Origin: Serinus canaria
Taxonomy: Eukaryota; Chordata; Aves; Passeriformes; Fringillidae
DNA: 64,000 bases
Assembly (NCBI RefSeq): GCF_022539315.1
Contig: NC_066320.1
Location: forward strand, 34,372,977 to 34,436,976
Direction of reading: 5' to 3'
Shown here: piece by piece, positions 54,996 to 64,000 of the stretch
Position numbering within the stretch: the stretch's first letter is position 1
Layout of the letters: each line of letters starts with the position of its first letter
Position numbers and translations under genes: made by a program
Notes under the pieces: generated by a model
Databases searched by the model: none
What the model saw: only the letters and a program-made list of their open reading frames with translations
Told to the model about the DNA's origin: nothing

Positions 54996-56904
54996 ACCAC
55001 AGCAGGGGCACAGCAGCTCCTCAGGGCCAGGCAGGCTGGGATCCACACACAGAGCTCTGCCCTCCCTTCAAAGAATATCCCTGGAATTCCTCAGAGATCA
55101 CTTCTTGAAATTTCACCAATTCAGCCTCTGATCCACTGCTGGTTGTACACTGAATTAAAATGCTTTTTCCTGTGTTCAGAGCTGCATTGGTTAAAAGCAG
55201 CTCTGCATTTTATCCCACTATTGAAACTGTTTGATAGGATCAGCTTTATTGGCTTGTCTTTGCTGTTTTAAATTAGATTTGTTTTCCACACACTCTCTGA
55301 TCCCTCAGAGTTTGCTCAGAGTGTTCCAAGTTAAACCTTTAAAGAGACATTTTTCCTGTAACCCAATCTTGTTAGCTCTTGGTGCTTTGGTGTTTGGGCA
55401 CTTTTAACCCCCAAATGAAGCACCTTAACTCAAATATTCTCCCTTTTCATTAAATTAATCCTGTTAGCCAGTACGAAGGTAGGAGCATCAGGTTTCCACA
55501 TGACCCTGCAAATCCAGGCACCAGCTGGGCAGAAATCCATTTTTGAAAAGCCACATGAGCATCCCAGGCTGGGCTCCATTTAATCTCCCATGCCTGCCCA
55601 CAGATAGCAGCTCCCTCCACAGCCATCACAGCACTCCTGGCCACCTCTGCCTCTCATTTTTCACTGTGCAAACTGAAATTCCCCTTCCAGATCTCCTCTG
55701 ATGAACCAACCATCTTTAGTAATATTTCTCCGCAAGTTATTTTCGCTGCAAGTTTAAAGACATCTTTTATTTTTAATGCCTGTGCAATTCTCAATATGTT
55801 CAGTGGCATTTAAACTCCAGAAAGCCGGTGGGAAGATGAGCTGTGCTCTAAATGAGGCAGCGCTGGCCATCTGTGTGTGAGGGGCTTGTTGTGAAACAGC
55901 AGCTCGGGTGCTTCAACAACTGCTCAGAGCCAAGGGAGCCCCAGCTGCCAGGGTGCTGCTGCCAGCCTGGGATCCTGACAACGGATAAACTCAGCTTTAA
56001 CCCAGGCCTGGCTGGGCTCTGCAGCCAAACCACGGCCCCTGGATGCCCTCTGGGCTCAGGAGCCATCCCCACTCCCTCGGGCTGCAGGGCTTTCAGGGGC
56101 TCTCCTGTTGTTTGCACACCACACCTGTGTTTCTGTGGGGGTTTTTCCCCCAATTAGTGAATCCCTAATGACATGAAGCAAAGCCAGGGGCACCACCTTG
56201 AGGATTCTAAAATAAGTCAGATGCCTGCATTTTGTTGGTAAAACAACACCATCCCTTTCTCCATCCTTCTGGACTGTCCAGCTACAACAGTTGAGTTGCA
56301 GCTGCTTTGAGTTTTGCTCCCACCACAACCAAAAAGATGAATTTTGGAAGAAGTGGCTGTGGCTCCACTCCACTGACACTGAAGGCTGCAGAGTTAGGCT
56401 GAAACAGGAGCCACGGGAGTGCTGGAATCAAACCAATTTGGGAAAATGAGGAAATTAAGGGGGAAAAGGTCAAAGTCCCCTTAAGAGGGTATTAACTTGT
56501 AGCAGTTGTACTTGCAGGGCTACAAATCCAGGCTGCAGAAGCACCTGGGATCACAGTCCAACCCCCCCCCTGCTGCTGCAGAGATGGAGATTTGTCGGCC
56601 CAGTGAAGCGTTAGCGCTCAAATAAATGAGCAGTTTATTGACCTTTGGGTGGCTGAGCCAGAGCTGAAAGGCAGAGCCACCCCTGCAGCAGGCAGGCCCT
56701 GGGGCTGTGCTGGGAACGAGCCCTGAAGGGCACGGGGAGCACGGGCACCTGCTCACAGCTCCTGCCAGGCACCCACGGGCACTGCCCTGTGCTCCCTGGC
56801 TCCTCACCCACTCTGTGTTCTCTGCAATGCAAGGGCTGCCAGAATCCTGGGGGAGAGGCAAGGCTGTTATCTCCCCATCCTGAGAGCGTTTCTGACCTTT
56901 CAGT
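54996..56904. other. Single-copy stretch, no gene seen
   Basis: AT-rich from 55080 to 55850, mixed beyond. A nine-C run sits near 56563. No gene recognised. Confidence 0.4.
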
Positions 56905-57030
56905 GGAGTTCCCATCCCTGGAGTGCCCTGGACACACGTGGGGGTGGCAGTGGGGACAGGGATGGGGCTGGTGACCATGGTGCTGCTGGCTGTACCTAAA
57001 GGTCTCTTCCAACCTCAGTGATTCAGGGGT
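56905..57030 (+). mobile_element. CR1 LINE 3' fragment
   Basis: GAGTTCCCATCCCTGGAGTG, then GGTGACCATGGTGCTGCTGG and AAAGGTCTCTTCCAACCTCA plus GTGATTC give the CR1 tail order for the 'ggtcttttccaacct' group. Diverged. Confidence 0.7.
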
Positions 57031-58687
57031 TCCAAGGTGCCCCGAGCAGAGACAAGAAAAACACCCACAGGCAGCACCTCTGGAACTCCCCAGTCCATAC
57101 TGGGGATTGACAGGACAAAGGGGAAATGACTCCTTCCAAACAGTCTGTGTCTCCAGGGGACAGCTGGTACCGGGTCAGTGAGGCTGCATTCCTGCAATGC
57201 TGGATTAATTCAGCAGCTAAACTTTTATAAATGAGGGAATAGATCTCCCTGGATATTGTGGGATATATATGAGGAATTTAAGGCTGATTCAGAAAGCTGG
57301 ACTAAGAAAACAGCTGCTGCTGTGTCTGATGGACAGCAACAAAGAGCAAAATGCTTTGTAATTTGCAAATTAAAAATGAAGACATAAGGGGAGCTTCAGG
57401 AAAGTCAGCATGCTTGATGGAAGTAGCACAGAAGTGGAGCTGGAGCAAGGACCCTGCATTCAGGAACACAGGGCACTGATCCTGCAGGTTAAGCACATTA
57501 ATCCTGTTCAGGACCTTGCCCTTGCCCACAGTTTTGGACTCAGCACCTGTTCTCACCCCACTCCCAGGGAACCCAGGCTCTGAGGGGGGAAGGAAATCTG
57601 TGTCCTCTGCCATGAAAATCCCACCTGAGGACTTCAGGAACTGCTCACCTGGTGACTCAGGAACTGCAGCTGAGCCTGGCTTAGGTCCTGACCCACTGCC
57701 AGCCACAGAGAGGCAGGAATTCTCAGTTCTGCTGTTTTCCAGAGTGCAAGAACTGAACCCAGAGTCACAGCCACGTCACCTGGCACAGACAGCACAGCAC
57801 AGCCCAGGTCTGGGGAAGGAGGAGCTGCAGGAATGCCCTGCTTGGCTTGGGGAGGCCAGGCAAGGGCCAGGGAAGAGGCAGGGAGCCCAGCAGGAGAAGC
57901 TGTTCCATTCAATGTCTTATACTGCCACCACCTGAGAACTTCCCACTCATCCCCAGCCTGGTCCAGGATCCCTGCAGCCCCAGTCCCTCCCTGGCACGGG
58001 AGAATTGGGGCTGGGCAATAAAGAGGCAAGGGCAGGAGGAGATCAGGCCAGGGCAAGCTCGGGGAGGTTAAACCTGAGCTGGGAGTCACAGCCTGTGCTG
58101 CACAGGGCACCAGAAGGGACAGGTGCCCCTGGATGTCCCTGTGCCTCTGTGTGGCTCAGGGGTAATGGCTGATAAAAGCCACTCACCCAGCAGGGGCTCA
58201 CCCCACACTGCCCTCACAGGGCTGGAGCCCCTCGTGCCAGGGCTGCTGGGGACACAGTTCAGCTGTTCCTCATTGCAGGACTTCCAAGAGCCTGTGCAGG
58301 GTGGGAACATCTGAACCCTCCACGGACATGACCCCAACACAGAGGGGGAGCTGCAGACCAGGGCACGAGGCCCTGCTTCTCTGCTCATCACCAGCCCCAG
58401 CCATGCCCAGGCCAGGCTCAGCCCCTCTGCACCCCCAGGCTGGGCTCTGCTCCCACAAACAGCTCCAAACTGGGCTGAGCTGCACCCTGGGTTCAGCTGC
58501 CTGGGAAAAGCCCCTGTGATGAATATCACAGGGAATGAGCAGTGAGGAGGGGTGTCCTCAGCTGAGACAACTCCTCCACCCCTCACAGGACAGCAGCGAG
58601 GTCAGACCCCATCCCCACGGTGGGGACAGGCAGGGCTGTCCCAGCCTGTCCCTGTCCCTGTCCCAGCACCTCACTGGGAACCACTGA
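57031..58687. other. Single-copy stretch, no gene seen
   Basis: AT-richer between 57190 and 57420, GC-rich afterwards. Open frames of 134-166 codons overlap on both strands without recognisable domains. Confidence 0.4.
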
Positions 58688-58876
58688 CTGGGCTGGGCTG
58701 GTGGGACCCCAAATCCCACCCAGTGCCACCCCTGCCATGGCAGGGACACCTTCCCCTGTCCCAGGTGCTCCCAGCCCCAGTGTCCAGCCTGGCCTTGGGC
58801 ACTGCCAGGGATCCAGGGGCAGCCCCAGCTGCTCTGGGCACCCTGTGCCAGGGCCTGCCCACCCTGCCAGGGATGG
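58688..58876 (-). mobile_element. CR1 LINE 3' end
   Basis: Minus-strand tail from CCTGGCAGGGTGGGCAGGCC to GGTGGGATTTGGGGTCCCAC. The 5' break falls inside the usual TTGTTCCCTGGCAGG motif, which is replaced by unrelated sequence (GATGGATTTTTTTCCC on plus). Confidence 0.86.
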
Positions 58877-60510
58877 ATTTTTTTCCCAAAATCCAACCCA
58901 AATCAACCCTCCTCCAGTTAAAACTATTCCCCTTTCTCCTGGCACTGCTTTGGACAGAAACTGCTCTGAAGTTCCGGGGTTTGCCCCCAGCAGTGACACT
59001 TCCCATCCCACAGCCACTGCTTTGATTACCAATGTCACCTTAATTTCTCTTTCAAAACACAAGTCTCTCTTGCTTGGGGATATTTCAAGATTGCCTTCAA
59101 TAAATATGAATGCAAATTAATTCCTTCATGATTCGTCATTCACTGCATTCCCACTGCCATGGAGCAAGAGAGACCTTCATCTCCAAACTCCTTGATAGGG
59201 ATTTCTCCAAAGACAGATTCTTGATCTCCCAGTACACCTTTTTGGTTTTTATAAAATAAATACATCAAAGAAGATAGTATTCAGGCTTGTTTGATGTTCA
59301 GTGAGAAGTCACCCCCACCATGGGAAGATACGAGCTACCAACCTGCCTCCTCAGTCAAAAAGAGGAATTAAACCCTCCTTCCTGGCAACCCTTTAAAAAT
59401 TGATTTTCAGAGCAGCAAAGGCCATCAGGACCCTTTCCACCACTCAGGGACTTCATCACAGGGGCTCCCTCCTCCCAGCTGGAAGAGCTCTGGACCTGGG
59501 GACCCATTTATCCCCTTAAGTCCCTTCTCCTGGCCCTTCCCAAGGCCCCCATGCCAAGCTCTGCCCTCCTGCCCTGCCAGGGAGGGAGGTGCAGAGCAGC
59601 CACCCCGGGGAAGCACTTTTGTCTCCAGCCCAAACCCTCCTCACAGTAAACACAGCCCCAAAATGCCCCCAGCCCAGGGCAGTGGCCAGGCTTGGCTGCT
59701 GTTTCCTGCTGGATTGGTTCCTCCAAGTTTGCCCCAAGTTGCAGGACCTGTCAGGGATTTTATCAGCTGCTCCAGCTGAAGTTGTGTGCTGGGATCCAGG
59801 ATAAGGCTGACATTCAGGATGCCACGAGATGTCACTTCTGCTTGTGTTCAACAGGCTTTCTGAAGATAATCTGCTGTTTCTAAGGGGCTGAAGAGGGTTT
59901 GCATTTTGGCTGGAGACAAGGCAGGAGGGAACCCCAGGAAGAAAGGCACACTTCTGCACTAAAGCCCTCATGAATATTGATGGAGCCAACACAAAAGGAG
60001 CTGCACCATTAATATGAGCAGCATGATAAAACAGACTTGAGCTTGTGACATGTTCAATCTCTCATTTAATTTTTATAGGAGTTGATTAAGATGCCTTTGC
60101 TTGAATTTTTATACTGTTTACTATAAAACATTATCATTTTCTTCAAAATCTATCGAGACAGACAAACCACACATTTGCCAAGCTGTTAAATAAATAGTAT
60201 TAAATCAACAATACCCAGGGTCCCCAAATGCGAGTCATTTCCATGTATATTGATTTTAGTTCCATTTGCTGCAATAAAAGTTTTGTCTCTAAGCAGAAGG
60301 CAAAAAAGCCAACTATTTTATCAGATTGTTCTGGTTTTAATTCTCGAAATAATGTAGCTCTGCAGTCCCTGAGTGGGGCAAACTGGCCCTAAGTGCTCTG
60401 AGAGAGAGCTGAGGGAATTCAGAGCTGGACAGCACCCAGCCCCAGCAGCTCCTGCCCCAGAGACAGCAGAGGGGACCAGGAAGGCAAGCAGGAACAAATC
60501 CCCCAAGAAA
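58877..60510. other. Single-copy stretch with an AT-rich island
   Basis: An octamer ATGCAAAT lies at 59110-59117. From about 59990 to 60350 the sequence is AT-rich and non-repetitive (GTTGATTAAGATGCCTTTGC, TTAAATAAATAGTATTAAAT), with the look of conserved regulatory DNA. No coding exon recognised. Confidence 0.4.
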
Positions 60511-60885
60511 TGGGCTGGGGGAGCTGGGGGTGCTCACCTGGAGAGGAGAAGGGTGTGGGGAGCCCTTCTAGAACCTTCCAGGTCCAGGGGGATCCCAGGG
60601 ACCTTCAGCTGATGGCATAAGGAGCAATGGGCACAAAGGGAGAGAGGGGAAATGCAGCTGGATATTGGGAATTGGGAATTGTTCCCTGGCAGGGTGGCAG
60701 GCCCTGGCACAGGGTGCCCAGAGCAGCTGGGGCTGCCCCTGGATCCCTGGCAGTGCCCAAGGCCAGGCTGGACACTGGGGCTGGGAGCACCTGGGACAGG
60801 GGAAGATGTCCCTGCCATGGCAGGGGTGGCACTGGGTGGGATTTGGGGTCCCACCTACCCAAACCATGCCCTGGTGATTCCCTGG
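60511..60885 (+). mobile_element. CR1 LINE 3' end, ~375 bp
   Basis: GGGGGTGCTCACCTGGAGAG, GGGAAATGCAGCTGGATATT, TTGTTCCCTGGCAGGGTGGC, GAAGATGTCCCTGCCATGGC and TTTGGGGTCCCACCTACCCA. Its upstream part is more diverged than the tail, with an internal stretch (60570-60640) that does not fit CR1 well. Confidence 0.85.
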
Positions 60886-61844
60886 CTCCCAGCAGAAGTT
60901 GCTGCTCAAGCAGCTGACAGGGATCTCCAGTGTTTTGCCACACTCAGTGACACCCCAAGCTCCAAATTTTAGCAGTCTAATTCTGGCACAGCAGATCTGC
61001 AGCACATTTTACAAGAGGCAGGGAGTGTAACTCAGCATAGGAAGCAGCACCAAAGCTGTGAAAGAGGAAGGAAAGCACAAACTCTGAGAGGATAAACTGG
61101 GAAGCAGCTCCCTGGGCCAAGGAGTGGGCAAGTGGCAGCAGGGGAGAGCTCACCCTGCCCAGCAGGAGCCACAGCAGCTGCTCTGCACCAGCCAGAGCCA
61201 TTATTTTGTATAATTTTTCCCAACAAAATAGTTCCATCAAAATATAGGTTTAACATAAAGCAGATAAATCAGCACAAAATCAGATTCCACAGAAAGCACA
61301 GAGTCTCTGCTCTAAATACAAAGAAATTACAAAAAAACGTCTACTTTGTCTATTTTTCTACCTCCAAAAGCCAAGTTTTCAAACCACTTTTTTGTCTGGG
61401 AAAGAAGTGGAATCCCCATTTCTTTCAGATTTATACCTGACAGAGAACAAACCCCCCAGCTCCCAGAGCTGGGCTTACCACAGAGTTTCTCTTTAAATAG
61501 GTTAAAGCCCTGGGGTGCTCTCAGACACTCCTGTGTGACTGTGACACATGAAAGCTGCTGAACGCAGAATGGGAAGAAGGTTTTAGAGCAGCAAAGTTCA
61601 CCCTGTTAAAAATGCACTCCCTGCAGAGGCTTCCACATCCCCCATCCATCACCACGTCAGGCTCTGGCAGGCTGGGATGTTCAGTCAGGAACAGGGGGGA
61701 ACAGGAGGGAACAGGAGCCCAGACTGCTCCTCAGAGCAAAAATAACTCCAACACCCTCAGCAGCCAGCGAGGCTCTGGGAACAGCCCCAGGAAAGGGCTC
61801 CCCACAGAATCCTCCAAAGCCTGGCTTTGTGTCTGTGTCCATAG
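60886..61844. other. Single-copy stretch, no gene seen
   Basis: AT-rich from 61200 to 61440. It then grades into GC-richer sequence before the ATCCACATC array. Nothing recognised. Confidence 0.4.
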
Positions 61845-62690
61845 CCACAGCATCCACATCAACATCAGCATCCACACCACATCACCCACATCCACATCAT
61901 CCACACCACAGCCACATCATCCACGTCCATATCCACATCTACATCCACATCATCCACACCACATCCACATCATCCACATCACCCACATCATCCACGTCCA
62001 TATCCACATCTACATCAACATCATCCACACCACAGCCACATCATCCACGTCCATATCCACATCTACATCACATCATCCACACCACATCCACATCATCCAC
62101 GTCCATATCCACATCTACATCCACATCATCCACACCACAGCCACATCATCCACGTCCATATCCACATCCACATCCGTATCCACATCATCCTCAGCCACAT
62201 CCATACCACATCACCCACATCATCTACATCCATATCCACATCTACATCCCCACCACATCATCCACATCCACATCCACATCATCCACATCACCCACATCAT
62301 CCACATCCATATCCACATCATCCACATCCACATCATTCTCATCCACATCATCCTCACCCACATCATCCACATCCATATCCACATCATCCACGTCACCCAC
62401 ATCATCTACATCCATATCCACATCATCCACATCCACACCATCCTCACCCACATCATCTACATCCACATCCACATCATCCTCATCCACATCATCCTCATCC
62501 ACATCATCCTCACCCACATCATCCACATCCATATCCACATCATCCACATCCACATCATTCTCATCCACATCATCCTCATCCATCACATCATCACACATCA
62601 TCAACAATCACCCACATCATCTACATCCATAGCACAATCTCATCCCCACCACATCACCACATCACATCACTCACCACATCACCACTCACG
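61845..62690 (+). repeat. ATCCACATC-type array, ~850 bp, almost G-free on plus strand
   Basis: Built from CATCCACATC, CACATCATCC and CACACCACATC phrases. Higher-order blocks are visible: CACGTCCATATCCACATCTA recurs near 61923, 61995, 62048, 62099 and 62151, and ATCATCCACATCCATATCCA near 62297, 62357 and 62518. A plus-strand frame of 616 codons (61612-63462, His/Ile/Ser/Thr rich) runs through it because no stop occurs in the motif. Absence of any non-repetitive domain argues against a gene. Confidence 0.95.
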
Positions 62691-63650
62691 CCAGACATCA
62701 CATCCTTCCCAGCATCACACACTCACATGCTCATCAATCATGCATCCTCACAGCACTCATCCACATCACCACACATCCCAGTCCCATCTGCTGCCCCAGC
62801 ACACCATCACGCACATGCTGACCACATACCTCACATCATCCCTTGCTCCCAGATCACTGCCCCAGTCACCCACACACTCCCACTCTACCAGCATCACCCC
62901 ATGCACCCACATCTCCCCACCTCACTGCTCCCACGGTCGACCCCACACACCATCATTGCTCCACACACCCACTCCCCACACTCTCACATGCACCCACTGT
63001 CATCTGACCCAGCACACCCTCATGCTCCCAGCGGGTCTGACCACAGCACACCCTACTCATCCCACTTCACCCAGCACACCCCAGCCACATTCATCTACTC
63101 CCAGCACTCACGCATCACCAGCATGCCACATTCACACACACCTCACTGTCCCAGCTGGCTCGACACCAGCACACCCTCACTGCTCCACATCTTGCCGACA
63201 CCCACACACCCTCACTGCCTCTGACCCCAGCACACCTCAGATCCCATGGGCGACCCACACACCCTCACATGCTCCCCCTGGTATGACCCCAGCACACCCG
63301 CACTGCTCCCAGCTGTCTACTACCCCAGCAAACCCATCATGCTCCCAGCTGGGTCTACACCACAACATCACGCTCCCAGTGGGTATGACACCCAGCACCC
63401 CCAACGGCTCCCAGTTGGGTCTGACCCCAGCACACCCTCAACTGCTCCCAGCTGGGGTCTGACCCCGACACCACTCACGGCTCCCAGCTGGGTCTGACCG
63501 ACCGCCATCACCCTCACTGCTCACAGCTGGGCCAGTGGGACCCAGCACACCCGCACTGACCTCAGCTGGGCTCCTCAGCTGGGCCCAGCACCCCCATCAT
63601 GCTCCTCAGATGGGATCTGCCCCAGCGGGCTCTTGACCCCAGCCACACCC
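62691..63650. repeat. Degenerate zone between the two terminal arrays
   Basis: Traces of the 36-bp unit (CCCAGCACACCC, TGCTCCCAGC, GGGTCTGACC) appear from about 62930 and become denser to the right. They are broken by many indels and mixed with CACATC-type words. The pattern fits an old array margin, but the indel density could also reflect uncorrected sequencing errors. Confidence 0.75.
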
Positions 63651-64000
63651 TCACTGCCTCCCAGCTGGGCCCTGACCCCAGCACCCCCTCACTGCTCCCG
63701 CTGCGGCCCGGCCCCCAGCACACCCTCACTGCTCCCAGCTGGGCCCTGACCCCAGCACACCCTCACTGCTCCCAGCTGGGCCCTGACCCCAGCACACCCT
63801 CACTGCTCCCAGCTGGGTCTGACCCCAGCACACCCTCACTGCTCCCAGCTGGGTCTGACCCCAGCACACCCTCACTGCTCCCAGCTGGGTCTGACCCCAG
63901 CACACCCTCACTGCTCCCAGCTGGCTCTGACCCCAGCACACCCTCACTGCTCCCAGCTGGTTCTGACCCCAGCACACCCTCACTGCTCCCCGCTGGTTCT
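63651..64000. repeat. 36-37-bp minisatellite running off the right edge
   Basis: About nine copies of TGCTCCCAGCTGGGTCTGAC plus CCCAGCACACCCTCAC; left units have GGGCCCTGAC (37 bp) and the rightmost have GGCTCTGAC or GGTTCTGAC. Uniformity increases to the right and the array is cut by the window end, so its true length is unknown. Frames on the minus strand (70-85 codons) are repeat-derived. Confidence 0.95.

Overview
This 64 kb window looks like nuclear DNA from a bird, most likely a songbird. The evidence is about twenty-five truncated 3' ends of CR1 LINE retrotransposons in both orientations and three solo long terminal repeats (LTRs) that resemble a common songbird endogenous-retrovirus LTR. 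It also holds many GC-rich minisatellites of the kind frequent on avian microchromosomes and chromosome ends. No bacterial, viral or organellar gene organisation is visible. I found no protein-coding exon, tRNA, rRNA or snRNA gene that I can support. The long open frames (up to 616 codons) all lie in tandem repeats or CR1 tails. The window is therefore an intergenic stretch or a very large intron. The species, chromosome and neighbouring genes cannot be told from the sequence.

Layout. 1-5 kb: a 79-bp minisatellite cut by the window edge, an old CR1 tail, a 45-bp array grading into 22-24-bp units, and a CR1 tail. 5-10 kb: AT-rich single-copy DNA, a 37-bp GGATCC-rich array, CR1 tails, a 330-bp AT block beside a short telomere-like tract, and a 300-bp CATC tetranucleotide. 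10-20 kb: mostly single-copy DNA with CR1 tails, plus one copy of a ~430-bp sequence whose inverted partner lies at 47.4-47.9 kb. 20-32 kb: the most repeat-dense part, with arrays of 68, 81, 77, 31, 27 and 34 bp, a 590-bp A/C-only array, and two LTRs, one carrying a TATTA pentanucleotide expansion. 32-45 kb: a 91-bp duplication, a lone monomer of the 79-bp array, 29-bp, 78-bp (four identical CR1-derived copies), 30-bp and 100-bp arrays, a third LTR and more CR1. 45-61 kb: mainly single-copy, partly AT-rich DNA with homeodomain- and octamer-type motifs and a 14-bp perfect hairpin, interrupted by CR1 tails. 61.8-64 kb: a G-poor ATCCACATC array passing into a 36-bp minisatellite that runs off the right edge.

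No set of genes works together here. The main content is repeat biology: CR1 tails have seeded new tandem repeats, an LTR has gained a microsatellite, minisatellite monomers contain conserved inverted repeats, and two duplicated segments sit about 33 kb apart. I saw no convincing new molecular system. The best leads are the hairpin-bearing 68-bp array, the inverted 430-bp pair, the perfect 78-bp CR1-derived array, and the single-copy islands that may be conserved regulatory elements. All repeat names, copy counts and similarities were judged by eye.
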